Assembly: GCA_015056725.1 (NCBI GenBank)
Contig: SVFS01000004.1
Location: 1-64,000 of the forward strand
Direction of reading: 5' to 3'
Origin: Lachnospiraceae bacterium
GTDB lineage: Bacteria; Bacillota; Clostridia; Lachnospirales; Lachnospiraceae
Length of the DNA stretch: 64,000 nucleotides
A model generated the notes under the pieces. That model worked only from the letters and a program-made list of their open reading frames with translations, was not told the origin of the DNA and ran no database searches. This document shows, one piece after another, positions 36,294 to 47,496 of the stretch. Position 1 is the stretch's first letter. Each line of letters starts with the position of its first letter. A program made the translations under genes and the position numbers.

Positions 36294-39203
36294 CTACATA
36301 TACCCTACATTTAATAGTGTTTCAAATTCTTCTACCGGAATCGGTTTTGAATAAAAATATCCTTGTGCTATGAAAGCACCAATTTCTTTCATAAGATTTA
36401 CATCCTTCTGCGTTTCCACACCTTCACAGATAATTTGAGCATCCAAATCTTCGGAAAGCTTAACAATACCTCTCATAATCTTCACCTGTCGTTCCGGATT
36501 ATCTGTGTTCAAGAAAAAGGAACGATCCATTTTTACAACAGATGCAGGAATATGTTCAAAAATTCCCAAGGACGAGTAACCGGCTCCAAAATCATCGATA
36601 GCAAGCGGAATATTCCGATTCTTTAGCTCCTCGAAAGTTTCTCTTGCTCTCCGCTGTTCCATTTCCTCCATAACAAGAGTTTCTGTTACCTCAACCTCAA
36701 TTAAATCTTTCGAAATATTATACTTTTCTAATACAGCTTCGAATCTATCTGCAAATCCCGGCATCACAAAGTGCATACGCGAAAAATTGCAAGACACGGT
36801 CACCACCGGAAGTCCCGCATCCATTCTTCTACGAAGCAGCTTACAAACTTCTTCGCAAATAAACATATCTATCTCTGTAATCCTACCTGTTTGTTCGTAA
36901 TATGGTATAAAGAAGTTTGGGGCTTTTATTTTACCTCCATCGCTTGGATCCTTAAATCGTACCAATGCCTCTGCTCCCACAATTTTACCATCACGTACAT
37001 CAACCTTTGGCTGGTAGAATGCTACAAAATCCTGATTAATATCTGCTCGTTTTAAAAGCTTCTCCCGGTCATGTTTTTCTTTTAACATTTCTTGCAAGGA
37101 TTCATCATATATCTTGATATTGTTTCCTATTCTACTATCCGGAAATTCTAATACTTGATTTGCACAATCGATTCCTTTTCGAATATCAATCTCTTTATCC
37201 GGAATCAGGTAAACACCTACTTGAATATTCAAAACATCTCTATTTGCTTCATTTATAGTTTGCTCCAACGTATTTTTTAATTCTTTGATACGTTCATAGA
37301 GTTCTTCCTCTTCACTGTAATTTAATAAAAGTACAAATCTGTCTCCCTGGCTTCTGGCACATATTTCTTTGTCTTCGTATATCGAACCACATAATTTTTT
37401 AACCAAAATATCTAATAGCTTTTCTCCTGTATTCCATCCATAAACAATATTATATCGACGAAAATTCAACAGGTTAAGATAGACAATGGCATACTTATTT
37501 TTCCTTTCCGGAAGCAGCTTGCTCTCTCCCCGATAAGTAAAATAGTTTAGATTCCAAATATCCATCCTGGTATCTTTATACATTAACTTTTGAATCTTTT
37601 TGTTATCCGCAAGCTTTTGGCAAATAACCCATATAATAATCACCATGATAATGATCAAGACACCATTAATCACAATGCTGTTATCGCGAATAAACTCTAC
37701 AAATATAACTAATGGATATGTTATTTCTTTCAACATATACTCATTAATCATCTTAAAATCAATGTCTATAATTGTCTTTTCCAAAATGGAAGCAAGCTGT
37801 GTCTGATCATTCGCTATAGCAATAGAAATCAAATACTCTGTATTCAGAATACTCTTGATTTGCAAATCATTATAACGCAAATCCGTACGCATCAGATTCT
37901 CTACAAAATATCCATCACAAAGCACAACATCTACTTCCTGTTTACCTAACGCATCAATACAATCCTGCTGATTTTCGAAGCTGATAATCTGCATACCTTC
38001 TGTGTCAGATACACTCTCCGCTTCTTCCTGCAAAAAGCTTAACGTTGCTAAGGTTTGAATACTTTCTCGCTTTGCCCCTTTATTCATAACCAATACAAGT
38101 GGTACCTGTGCATAATCACAAATAGACTTCAAACCATGTTCTCTTAAAACATTTTCTTGCTCTGTGGAAAAAGACAAAATATCAATTTCGTCTTTTTCAA
38201 GCGCTTTTATAGCCTCCTGCCTATCTTGCATCAGAACATATTCCAGCTTAAGCCCTGTAATACTTAATCCGCTTTCCAGCATCTCCCTGGTAAGTCCTTT
38301 AAACTCACCATCTTCTACATAAGAAAAGGGATAATTATTATCCAAATAACCTACTCGAAGTACTTTCTTCTTATCTAAAAATTGTTTTTCCTCTGTCGTA
38401 AGAAGGGTTTCCTTATCAAATTTGTCATAATAAAACCGATTCATCAGCTCGGTTTCTAATTCAGGGCAATTCATCTTTACATCTACAATGGCTGTATTTA
38501 ATTCACGTAATACTTCATCGTTTCCCTGATAGGTAATGTAATAGAAAGGTCTTGGTGCAAAACGTCCCAAAAGTCTCTGCCCTTGTTTTACCTCTGTAAA
38601 TGTATGCACAAATGCATCTATTTCACCTGCATCCAAGGCTGCATGCATATCTGCCGTTGTTTCATATTCTATAACCTTTGGTTCTTCAATCCCGTTATAA
38701 TAAAGATATTCCATAAATTCTGCTTTTCTAACATAGTCTTTTACCATGCCAAAGCAAAAATCCTTCATAGCATAGAAATCTTCGTAAGCCGTATCTGTAT
38801 CCTGATTAGCCGCAATCACACCAAAGGTATAACCGCTGGAAAGATCTGCATAACTGTAAATCTCTGCCCTTTCTTCGGAATACTGTGCTGACCCCACAAG
38901 ATCAACTTCTCTATTTGACAATTTTTCTAATGCATCAGACCAACTTTCACATTCTACATATTCAAGATTCCACGCAGCATAATTTGAAATCTCTCTTAAA
39001 TACTCTACATCCATACCTCCGTAGGAGCCATCTTTCTCTACAATATGGTATCCATCCATAGGGAAAAAGGCCACACGAACGGTTCTTCTTTCTACCGCAT
39101 GCACATTATCAGCAACGGAAAGGAAGATAAAGAAAGACATAAACATCAATATCAAAAACTTTACAATCCTTTTAGAATATGTTATTTCTGCTTTATCATT
39201 CAT
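36294..39203 (-). CDS. Membrane sensor with two amino-acid-binding-type domains, degenerate GGDEF and EAL
   Basis: A 969-residue protein. A signal/anchor segment (about 14-36) precedes two SBP_bac_3-type periplasmic-binding domains in tandem (about 40-270 and 272-495), then a membrane helix (about 508-530), a GGDEF-like domain (about 545-690) and an EAL domain (about 705-960). The GGDEF signature is SQGDR, so cyclase activity is unlikely. The EAL residues look complete: EALVRF, NFSR, EVTET, DDFGAGYSSL, VKMDRSF, CEGVET and QGYFYSKP. It should hydrolyse c-di-GMP in response to an external ligand, perhaps an amino acid. It has its own strong promoter. Confidence 0.92.
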   Translation of the reverse strand: MNDKAEITYSKRIVKFLILMFMSFFIFLSVADNVHAVERRTVRVAFFPMDGYHIVEKDGSYGGMDVEYLREISNYAAWNLEYVECESWSDALEKLSNREVDLVGSAQYSEERAEIYSYADLSSGYTFGVIAANQDTDTAYEDFYAMKDFCFGMVKDYVRKAEFMEYLYYNGIEEPKVIEYETTADMHAALDAGEIDAFVHTFTEVKQGQRLLGRFAPRPFYYITYQGNDEVLRELNTAIVDVKMNCPELETELMNRFYYDKFDKETLLTTEEKQFLDKKKVLRVGYLDNNYPFSYVEDGEFKGLTREMLESGLSITGLKLEYVLMQDRQEAIKALEKDEIDILSFSTEQENVLREHGLKSICDYAQVPLVLVMNKGAKRESIQTLATLSFLQEEAESVSDTEGMQIISFENQQDCIDALGKQEVDVVLCDGYFVENLMRTDLRYNDLQIKSILNTEYLISIAIANDQTQLASILEKTIIDIDFKMINEYMLKEITYPLVIFVEFIRDNSIVINGVLIIIMVIIIWVICQKLADNKKIQKLMYKDTRMDIWNLNYFTYRGESKLLPERKNKYAIVYLNLLNFRRYNIVYGWNTGEKLLDILVKKLCGSIYEDKEICARSQGDRFVLLLNYSEEEELYERIKELKNTLEQTINEANRDVLNIQVGVYLIPDKEIDIRKGIDCANQVLEFPDSRIGNNIKIYDESLQEMLKEKHDREKLLKRADINQDFVAFYQPKVDVRDGKIVGAEALVRFKDPSDGGKIKAPNFFIPYYEQTGRITEIDMFICEEVCKLLRRRMDAGLPVVTVSCNFSRMHFVMPGFADRFEAVLEKYNISKDLIEVEVTETLVMEEMEQRRARETFEELKNRNIPLAIDDFGAGYSSLGIFEHIPASVVKMDRSFFLNTDNPERQVKIMRGIVKLSEDLDAQIICEGVETQKDVNLMKEIGAFIAQGYFYSKPIPVEEFETLLNVGYM

Positions 39204-39268
39204 GCTATTGTTCCCCTTGCGTGAATTTTTCTTCGGATACAGTCAATTGTACTATCTATACGAAATTA

Positions 39269-39297
39269 ATTATATAATTTTCCGACAATTTTTGCAA
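39269..39297 (-). promoter_or_regulatory. Promoter of the sensor-EAL gene, TTGCAA-17-TATAAT
   Basis: TTGCAA (39297-39292) and a perfect TATAAT (39274-39269) lie 17 bp apart on the minus strand, about 65 bp upstream of the start codon. Confidence 0.8.
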
Positions 39298-39363
39298 TGT
39301 ATACACTGCCGAAAGAGTTTTGATGGTTCCAGATGCCGACTTTCCAAAATGCATTCCGACTTA

Positions 39364-40959
39364 TCAATCAGACTTTCCGCTTTGATACCCATCAAACACA
39401 AAGGATGTGCCCAAATCCGAAGAAACAAATCTTGCCACCTTATTTGCATCACCACCATCATAGTCACCGTCTGCTCCCTGACCCACAAGCAATACTAACG
39501 TATCTTTTTCGATATATGGCATCTGCGGAAAATCATATGGTTGATACGTCTTGTCAAAAAGCGTAACCTCCGGATTTCCTTTCAATGTAACTTCGTTGTA
39601 GCTTTTCCCGCCATCTTTGGTCACATATAAAACTGCTTCATCACCGCCATTATGAGACAGTGTCGCAAATCCTAAAGCTTCATTGATAAAAGTAAACTCT
39701 ATGCTGCCTCCTGCATCATCTCCAAACGGCGCCGCACTCGTCATATACCAGTTTTTTCCGTTATCCCTGCTTTTTAGCAGGACATACACTCTGCTTCCTG
39801 CCGCCGCATCCGCAACTGCCATACGATATATGATTTTTGAATTTGATAAAATGTATTCTTTCTCGCAGTTATTTAAATACGTGTCAATATAAGCATTACC
39901 TGCTTCATATGGCTCATCCTTTATGGTCAGTAACGCATTTAGCTGCTCCATAATCCCCTTCTCTACCGTTTGATCGCAGACTATCAAATACCCGATTTCG
40001 TATTTTATATCCTTATCATAGGTCCGGACATATAATATATCATCCTTTTTCATTATATAATCCGCTTTGGTTGGTATCGTAATAGTATCCCAAATCTTAC
40101 CGGTTTTTGCATCCAAGATATAAAGATAATCATCTTCTGCCGTAAATCCATAGCCACATACGATCGCACCGGAGATAATTTCAAAATTATAGGAATTGCA
40201 TACTAGCGGTTGTGATTTCCAGAGAACCTGATAGTCCTTCATGCTGATTGCCGTAATGTATGCCGTCTGCGGTGAGGACTCCGCATAGGTATTATGCCCG
40301 GTGGACACATAAAGTACATCATCCGCAATTTTGGCAAATAGAATACGCTGTTTTATAAATGCATAATCTTCTTCTATATACGTTTCTCCATACTTGTATT
40401 CCGAAAAATCCAGCTCTGCTATCATACGACCGGAAGCATCATCCATAATCTGTAAGATGTAATCCGTCATTGCTTCATATGGCTCACCTATTGTTCGATA
40501 CGTGTAGATGCCATCCGAATATGGAAACACCGGTTTTTCCAAGCCGTTTTTCTCGAACCACCCTTCTGTATCAATGATTTCATTTTTGCGTGTTTCTAAT
40601 TCATGTAATGCAATGGTTTGTTCGTTATGCAAATCTTCGCCTTCAAAATAGTATTCAAAGGAAGGGTTTTCAACTACCATACAGACGGGCTCTATGTAGT
40701 TTTCCTGCTTCATATCGCCAGCCGGATTCATATTATTTTCCTGTATCATATCGCCAGCCATTTCTGTATCAGATTTTTGGTTTTTGTGCTCTCCTGTCGT
40801 AGCATCCTGTTGCCTACAATAATCCGCCTTGGTTTCTTCCTGATTCTGCGACTTCTTTATATTCGTATTCTGTTTGCAACCTGCCAAAATACATCCCAGC
40901 AATATCGTACATATGACGACATTTATTTTGAGCTTAGTAAATACTTCTCTTTTTATCAT
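39364..40959 (-). CDS. Lipoprotein with beta-propeller / BNR-like repeats, unknown function
   Basis: A 531-residue lipoprotein: signal peptide with lipobox ILAGC, a polar Lys/Gln/Glu/Asn linker with a short duplicated unit (AGDMIQENNMNP then AGDMKQENYIEP), then a beta-rich domain. LLKSRDNGKNWYMTS and LYVTKDGGKSYNEV look like BNR/Asp-box repeats, and YLYILDAKTGKIWDT resembles a PQQ-type propeller blade. The enzyme or binding role is unknown. I start it at the ATG at 40959 (GGAG about nine bases upstream); the ATG at 41043 would lie within the -35 box of its promoter. Confidence 0.75.
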   Translation of the reverse strand: MIKREVFTKLKINVVICTILLGCILAGCKQNTNIKKSQNQEETKADYCRQQDATTGEHKNQKSDTEMAGDMIQENNMNPAGDMKQENYIEPVCMVVENPSFEYYFEGEDLHNEQTIALHELETRKNEIIDTEGWFEKNGLEKPVFPYSDGIYTYRTIGEPYEAMTDYILQIMDDASGRMIAELDFSEYKYGETYIEEDYAFIKQRILFAKIADDVLYVSTGHNTYAESSPQTAYITAISMKDYQVLWKSQPLVCNSYNFEIISGAIVCGYGFTAEDDYLYILDAKTGKIWDTITIPTKADYIMKKDDILYVRTYDKDIKYEIGYLIVCDQTVEKGIMEQLNALLTIKDEPYEAGNAYIDTYLNNCEKEYILSNSKIIYRMAVADAAAGSRVYVLLKSRDNGKNWYMTSAAPFGDDAGGSIEFTFINEALGFATLSHNGGDEAVLYVTKDGGKSYNEVTLKGNPEVTLFDKTYQPYDFPQMPYIEKDTLVLLVGQGADGDYDGGDANKVARFVSSDLGTSFVFDGYQSGKSD

Positions 40960-41014
40960 TTTAGTTTTCTCCGTACACATATTTTGTGGAATCTTTGAAA
41001 AGAAATCTATTCCT

Positions 41015-41043
41015 ATTATATACTCATGCATTTCACATGACAA
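41015..41043 (-). promoter_or_regulatory. Promoter of the lipoprotein gene, TTGTCA-17-TATAAT
   Basis: TTGTCA (41043-41038) and a perfect TATAAT (41020-41015) are 17 bp apart on the minus strand, supporting the downstream start codon at 40959. Confidence 0.78.
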
Positions 41044-41091
41044 ATTTAATTCTAAGTTAACTGTACTCCTTTTTTATTTACATTTACTTTA

Positions 41092-41111
41092 AAGAACTTA
41101 CTATAGTTCTT
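41092..41111. other. Small inverted repeat near the lipoprotein promoter
   Basis: AAGAACT (41092-41098) and AGTTCTT (41105-41111) form a 7-bp inverted repeat about 50 bp upstream of the lipoprotein promoter's -35 box. It could be an operator or a weak terminator of unknown origin. Confidence 0.3.
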
Positions 41112-41133
41112 GGGTAATAATGCCATCTTACCA

Positions 41134-41389
41134 GCTATTTCCCCAATTCACACATAGAAATTTGTTTTTCGATGTGAATTTTTGGGTATTGGTGTAACCG
41201 TAACTGCTATTTCCCCAATTCACGCATAGAAATTTGTTTTTTGATGTGAATTTTTGGGTATTGGTGTAACCGCAACTGCTATTTCCCCAATTCACGCATA
41301 GAAATTTGTTTTTCGATGTGAATTTTTGGGTATTGGTGTAACCGCAACTGCTATTTCCCCAATTCACGCATAGAAATTTGTTTTTTGAT
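41134..41389. repeat. Tandem 72-bp repeats, three full copies plus a partial fourth
   Basis: The word CCCCAATTCAC recurs at 41141, 41213, 41285 and 41357, an exact 72-bp period. Copies are nearly identical, with only a few substitutions (such as CGATG/TGATG and CACACA/CACGCA). Each unit also contains a TGTGAATT element that can pair with the AATTCACA element of the next. The stretch from 41044 to 41660 holds no convincing gene. A minus-strand frame stays open through the repeats only because 72 is a multiple of three. Confidence 0.9.
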
Positions 41390-41399
41390 AAAAAAGTGT

Positions 41400-41432
41400 G
41401 GGCAGTGAGTGGTTTTGACTACGTCACTGCCC
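41400..41432. other. Perfect inverted repeat in the groEL downstream region
   Basis: GGGCAGTGA pairs with TCACTGCCC over 9 bp around a 15-base loop, directly after the 72-bp repeats. On the plus strand a short A-run follows and on the minus strand mixed sequence, so it is not a standard terminator. A second palindrome, TTTCGAC-AA-GTCGAAA, lies at 41517-41532. Roles unknown. Confidence 0.45.
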
Positions 41433-41590
41433 AAAAACGCTATCGCATTTCAAGGAATTAACCTACGTCACTAGCTAGCTGTGCTATTTGCATATTTTTT
41501 CAGCCTCACCATCTTATTTCGACAAGTCGAAAACGATGGCTCGACTAAAAAAACATGCTCATAGAGCTAAACACTCTATATAACCCAAAA

Positions 41591-41623
41591 CACAAAAAAC
41601 CGCGCTCAAGCAAGCTTGGCGCA
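41591..41623 (-). terminator. groEL terminator
   Basis: A GC-rich stem (GCGCCAAGC with GCTTGAGCGC, one bulge) is followed on the minus strand by a run of six T. Outer arms AACCCAAAA (41582-41590) and TTTTGGGTT (41633-41641) extend the pairing. It lies about 40 bp after the groEL stop. Confidence 0.85.
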
Positions 41624-41660
41624 GTCTTTGTATTTTGGGTTATGCACAGCTAGATAGTAA

Positions 41661-43298
<1,638 letters not shown>

Positions 43299-43352
43299 CT
43301 ACTATTTGTCGTCATATTTTAATCAAAAGTTCATTCTAATACATTTCTTGTT

Positions 43353-43625
43353 TTATTTAATTACCGCAAGAATATCTTCCTGTTTTACGATAATATATTT
43401 TTCATCTTCCAATTTTACTTCTGTTCCTGAATATTTGGAATAGATAATGTGGTCACCTACTGCCACTTCCATCTTTACATCTTCTGTACCAGGTCCTACA
43501 GCAATTACTTCTGCCTGCTGTGGTTTTTCCTTTTCCTGTCCCGGAATCACGATACCGGATTTTGTTGTTTCTTCTGCAATTAACTGTTTTAATACAACTC
43601 TGTCTCCTAATGGAACTAATTTCAT
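43353..43625 (-). CDS. groS: Co-chaperonin GroES (Hsp10)
   Basis: A 90-residue GroES with the start [15 protein letters not shown], the mobile-loop region [11 protein letters not shown] and the [13 protein letters not shown] segment. The ATG at 43625 has an AAGGAGG site; the ATG at 43646 adds residues not found in the family. A promoter lies at 43685-43713. No CIRCE (HrcA) operator was found upstream. Confidence 0.96.
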   Translation of the reverse strand: MKLVPLGDRVVLKQLIAEETTKSGIVIPGQEKEKPQQAEVIAVGPGTEDVKMEVAVGDHIIYSKYSGTEVKLEDEKYIIVKQEDILAVIK

Positions 43626-43684
43626 ATGAATAAACCTCCTTATCAATCAGTATTCTTTCAAATCATACTGAAACATCACTACTC

Positions 43685-43713
43685 ACTTTAACCCATTTTT
43701 TTCCTATATGCAA
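43685..43713 (-). promoter_or_regulatory. groES-groEL promoter, TTGCAT-17-TAAAGT
   Basis: TTGCAT (43713-43708) and TAAAGT (43690-43685) lie 17 bp apart on the minus strand. The usual CIRCE inverted repeat (TTAGCACTC-N9-GAGTGCTAA) is absent from the whole spacer. Confidence 0.6.
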
Positions 43714-43764
43714 CACTAAAACCGCGATTTTAAAGTTTTTTAATACTTCTTTTTCATATATCGG

Positions 43765-43789
43765 TTTCATATATTTTATCAATATGAAA
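43765..43789. promoter_or_regulatory. Inverted repeat TTTCATAT-N9-ATATGAAA, possible operator
   Basis: Two perfect 8-bp arms are separated by 9 bp in the divergent spacer between groES and the flippase gene. A half-site-like TTTCATATA also occurs at about 43753. The 8-9-8 geometry is that of a repressor operator and copies the spacing of CIRCE, though not its sequence. Confidence 0.5.
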
Positions 43790-43847
43790 CGGCATTTCAC
43801 ATCATTCATATTTTTATGAAAATGTTGCCCTGAAAGTAATATAAGCC

Positions 43848-45233
43848 ATGAATTTCTCTTTTAAACAACTTCCTTCTTTTCACAAATATACATCCTTCTT
43901 TTCAAACACCCTTATTACAAACACCTTATTACTTGCCGCAACCGGTGTACTATGCCGTATTATCGGTTTCTTTTTCCGTATCTACATGTCTCGTACATTC
44001 GGTGCTGAAAATATCGGTATCTATCAACTTATTAGTCCCATCATGGCGCTTTCCTATAGTCTTACCGTATCCGGTTTTCAAACTGCTATATCCAAGTTGG
44101 TAGCCTCTGAGCAGATACTTCATCGAGATAGTGGGCGTTTTATTTTTAGCGTAGGATGTCTCTGTGTCCTCGGTTTGTCCTCTTTGATATCTTATTTTGT
44201 TTACACTCATGCACAGTTTCTTGCCACAAATTTTCTACTGGAAGCACGTACCGCTTCTTTACTGAAAGTACTAAGTCTTGTCTTTCCTCTGTCCGGAATA
44301 CACGCCTGCGTCAACGGTTACTTTTATGGAAAGAAAAATGCCTTCTTCCCTTCTATCACACAACTTGTAGAACAAAGTGTCCGCGTACTTTCAGTTTATA
44401 TATTATGCATTTATTTCTACCAAGGCACCGGTCATCCTCCAATTTCTTTTGCCGTTGTCGGAATTGTCCTCGGAGAAGCTATTGCATGCCTTATTTCACT
44501 ACTTTATTTATTCTTCCATGAAACAAAGGCTTCCCAAAACCTTTCAGAGACTCAAACCTCTCACCGTACTTTGATTTTTCAATTGTTTTTACTGGCTCTG
44601 CCACTATCAGCCAGCCGCACTACCCAAAATGTTTTACAAAGTTTAGAAGCGATTGCGCTTCCCGACCGTTTAAGATTATACGGTCTTGACAATGCTACTG
44701 CTCTCAGTCACTACGGAATACTAACCGGAATGGTACTTCCCCTTATCTTGTTTCCTACTGCTATTACCAACTCCGTTTCGTTAACCCTTATGCCCGAAAT
44801 CGCCCAAGCACAAGCCCTCCATCAAAAGCAGAAAATCCAATCTGCTTTTCACAAATCCATTACTCTGTGCTTTCTCGTTGGTTTTAGCTTTACCGGTTTA
44901 CTATTTCTATTCAGTGCACCAATTTCTATTTTTATATTCAAAGAGCCCTTATGTACGAATTATATCCGTACCATATGCTTTATGTGTCCGTTTCTTTATT
45001 GTAATGCTACACTCTCCAGCATTATGCACGGACTTGGAAAAACTGTTTTTTCCTTTCTGATTAATGTAACAACCTTAATCCTCCGCCTGTTTCTCACCTA
45101 TCTATACGTTCCTGTTTTAGGTATGCAAGGTTATCTTCTCATCCTTCTTATCAGTCAGATACTTCTGTTTCTATTACAGCTATGGGTACTTAACAAAGCG
45201 CTCTTTACAGAAAAAAGCATCTCCCGATATTAG
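43848..45233 (+). CDS. Polysaccharide/lipid-II flippase family protein (SpoVB/MurJ-like)
   Basis: A 461-residue membrane protein with about 12-14 helices, of the MATE-like/MVF superfamily. The N-terminus LAATGVLCRIIGFFFRIYMS and FGAENIGIYQLISPIMALSY is characteristic of SpoVB-type exporters. These flip undecaprenyl-linked precursors, SpoVB for the spore cortex, others for exopolysaccharide; which one cannot be decided. It stands alone, divergent from groES, and its terminator begins within its last codons. Confidence 0.82.
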   Translation: MNFSFKQLPSFHKYTSFFSNTLITNTLLLAATGVLCRIIGFFFRIYMSRTFGAENIGIYQLISPIMALSYSLTVSGFQTAISKLVASEQILHRDSGRFIFSVGCLCVLGLSSLISYFVYTHAQFLATNFLLEARTASLLKVLSLVFPLSGIHACVNGYFYGKKNAFFPSITQLVEQSVRVLSVYILCIYFYQGTGHPPISFAVVGIVLGEAIACLISLLYLFFHETKASQNLSETQTSHRTLIFQLFLLALPLSASRTTQNVLQSLEAIALPDRLRLYGLDNATALSHYGILTGMVLPLILFPTAITNSVSLTLMPEIAQAQALHQKQKIQSAFHKSITLCFLVGFSFTGLLFLFSAPISIFIFKEPLCTNYIRTICFMCPFLYCNATLSSIMHGLGKTVFSFLINVTTLILRLFLTYLYVPVLGMQGYLLILLISQILLFLLQLWVLNKALFTEKSISRY

Positions 45234-45258
45234 CATCGCTAAAAGGGGAGATGCTTTT
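45212..45258. terminator. Bidirectional terminator overlapping the flippase gene end
   Basis: AAAAGCATCTCCC pairs with GGGAGATGCTTTT, with an inner TTAGC/GCTAA helix. The left arm includes the last codons and stop region of the flippase gene. T-runs on both sides allow it to serve the converging chemoreceptor gene as well. Confidence 0.85.
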
Positions 45259-45303
45259 ATAAAACACTTTATCACTACTATTTCGTATATTCTTGCAGAT
45301 GTT

Positions 45304-47400
45304 CTAGCCTTTATAATTTTCTTCCACATAATCACGAATATCCATATTATCTTCCAGCATACGGCAACCTACAATATATTCACCGTCATTATCAGATACA
45401 CGAATAATCTGTCCTACAAGTTCTGTTCCTGCAAGCAATGGGAAATTGATTACATTTACTTTTACAAGAATACCTTTTGAAGCTTTGATTTCAACATCTC
45501 TGGAAGCAAAAGCAAATCCGCTGGCACTGATATTTACCATTCTTCCTCCACATATTCTCGCAAAAGCTGTTGATTTAATCTCGCAATCATATGTAATCGG
45601 CATACGTTTATACTTACGACGATTTAATACATATGGATTTCCTTTTACATAAATCCTGTAGTTTCCATCTTTCTGAATACGGATCCTTACATTATCCCAA
45701 TTATATAATTCATTGTTTACAATAACCTGTAAATGATATTCTCTATCATCATCTATAGGCAATTCTTTTTCTTTACATTTTGGAGCACTTACTGCAATAC
45801 CATCTTCGAACACTTCCAAAACACTTGCCGTATATTCTAAACCTTCACACTTGTTGCCAACCACAACATTTACAAACATGCCTTCTTCGATATCACGTAC
45901 GCCCATGAAACCACCGAAGCCCAGTTCTTCTACGAGTTGGCCTACAACTGCTTCTATACTGTTTACATTATTGTAAGTTTCTTCATACTTACTACGCATA
46001 ACCTTGGTAGTAGAATCTGCATCAATAACACATTCCGTCATAGTGTCCATAACTTCACGTACTTGATTCATATTTTCTACAAGGTTTTTATTGGAGTCTT
46101 CCACTTCTGCCATAGCAGAATCAATCGTCTGTACATTATCTCCAATCCGTACAGAATCTTCTGTAATACGGGCAACACTTTCGTTTACCTGTGTGATTTT
46201 TTCTAATGTTAAATGAATCAGATTCATTGTTTTCGCAATGGAATCTGTCATTTTTTCGGAAGTCTCTTCCAAATGAGAAAGTGCACCAAGAATACGTTCC
46301 GAAGAAGTCTGTGTACCAAGACTAAGATTTCTGATTTCTTCAGCAACAACCGCAAAACCTTTTCCTGCTTCCCCGGCTCTCGCTGCCTCAATACTCGCAT
46401 TCAACGCAAGCAGATTTGTCTGTGTGGAAATACCGGTAATCATTCCGGTCTCTGTTTTAACTTTTTCGAACTCGTCTTTAAAATCTTGCAAAATTGTCTC
46501 TACTTCTGACGACAATTCGGCCATTTCCGTTGTTGACTTCACGACCTCTGTCAACTGCTCATAACTGGTTTTTGCATGGGTAACCGAACCATTTGTCAAA
46601 TCAACCACTTCTGAAATCAGCTCAGCCACGTTTCCAACCTGCATATCGATTTTATTTGTCATGTCGAGAGAAGAATTGGTTCTATCCTGTAAAACAATAC
46701 TGTTATTTGTCAAATCTTCCATGCCATGCACAACCGCATCGGCCCCTTGCATATTTTCGTCAGAAAGTTCTCTAACAACGGTAATACCATCAACAACAGC
46801 TGTACTTGCTTTTTTTACCTGCTCAATTGTTTTTACCACACGTGCAAGATTGTCCTGTACAGAGCCTAACATCGCACCATCTGATTTCTGCATATGATCA
46901 ATTGCCAGTACATAACTAATATAACTAAGCACAATTACACCAAGCTGAATCTCAAACTCTGCCATAGAAAGCGTATCCGGATTCCCCACTGTTCTTGTAA
47001 AAATAAAATTAGCAATAATAAGCAATATATTCAAAACAGAAATACGTATAAATAATGCCTTGTCTTTATATAACATCAACATACAAATAATCGGAAAAAT
47101 ATATGCAAATGTCAAATTCGTATCCGATGTCAGCACAGTATATGCATAAAAAACACCATACCCGATTACAATCGTTTCTTTATACCATGATGTATCTGCT
47201 CCTTTTACTTTCAGGAAAATAATTCCCAATACAAACGGAATCCAACATATCAACATAAAAGCTGTATAATACGCCGGTGTTCTATCGCCTTTTATCAGCT
47301 CTATCGTATATGCAATTGACAATACAATTGCCGTAAACAGCCACATAAGCATCGCTTTTTTGTTTGCACTTATTTTAAATATCTTCTCATCGTACCCCAT
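45304..47400 (-). CDS. Chemoreceptor with multi-helix membrane domain and C-terminal PilZ domain
   Basis: A 698-residue protein of unusual architecture. The first 165 residues contain about six membrane helices and little extracellular sequence. The MCP signalling domain follows (tip [20 protein letters not shown], about 323-342). After it come a YcgR_N-like beta domain (about 495-585) and a PilZ domain (about 590-690) with the c-di-GMP motifs RKYKR and NISASGFAF. It should bind c-di-GMP and couple it to chemotaxis signalling through CheA/CheW. AAAGGTGG precedes the ATG. Confidence 0.9.
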   Translation of the reverse strand: MGYDEKIFKISANKKAMLMWLFTAIVLSIAYTIELIKGDRTPAYYTAFMLICWIPFVLGIIFLKVKGADTSWYKETIVIGYGVFYAYTVLTSDTNLTFAYIFPIICMLMLYKDKALFIRISVLNILLIIANFIFTRTVGNPDTLSMAEFEIQLGVIVLSYISYVLAIDHMQKSDGAMLGSVQDNLARVVKTIEQVKKASTAVVDGITVVRELSDENMQGADAVVHGMEDLTNNSIVLQDRTNSSLDMTNKIDMQVGNVAELISEVVDLTNGSVTHAKTSYEQLTEVVKSTTEMAELSSEVETILQDFKDEFEKVKTETGMITGISTQTNLLALNASIEAARAGEAGKGFAVVAEEIRNLSLGTQTSSERILGALSHLEETSEKMTDSIAKTMNLIHLTLEKITQVNESVARITEDSVRIGDNVQTIDSAMAEVEDSNKNLVENMNQVREVMDTMTECVIDADSTTKVMRSKYEETYNNVNSIEAVVGQLVEELGFGGFMGVRDIEEGMFVNVVVGNKCEGLEYTASVLEVFEDGIAVSAPKCKEKELPIDDDREYHLQVIVNNELYNWDNVRIRIQKDGNYRIYVKGNPYVLNRRKYKRMPITYDCEIKSTAFARICGGRMVNISASGFAFASRDVEIKASKGILVKVNVINFPLLAGTELVGQIIRVSDNDGEYIVGCRMLEDNMDIRDYVEENYKG

Positions 47401-47496
47401 AATAAGCCACCTTTCTACAAATGCCCACTCTTCCTCACGTTGTGTACTAATACATTTAGTTTACTATATATGTGACTCTTTTTCAACGACAACAAA

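Noticed and set aside
41128..41367. 79-residue minus-strand frame of three and a part identical 24-residue units
   Set aside because: It starts with GTG inside a repeat, has no ribosome-binding site, and stays open only because the DNA repeat is 72 bp. Treated as a repeat, not a gene.
41134..41389. CRISPR array
   Set aside because: The repeats are directly joined at 72 bp with no variable spacers and no cas genes are present.
43753..43789. Sigma-28 promoter (CCGATAT word near groES)
   Set aside because: The TAAA element is only 10 bp from CCGATAT, too close for a sigma-28 promoter, and no motility gene follows.
43626..43847. CIRCE element for groESL
   Set aside because: Neither TTAGCACTC nor its complement is present; the inverted repeat seen has a different sequence.
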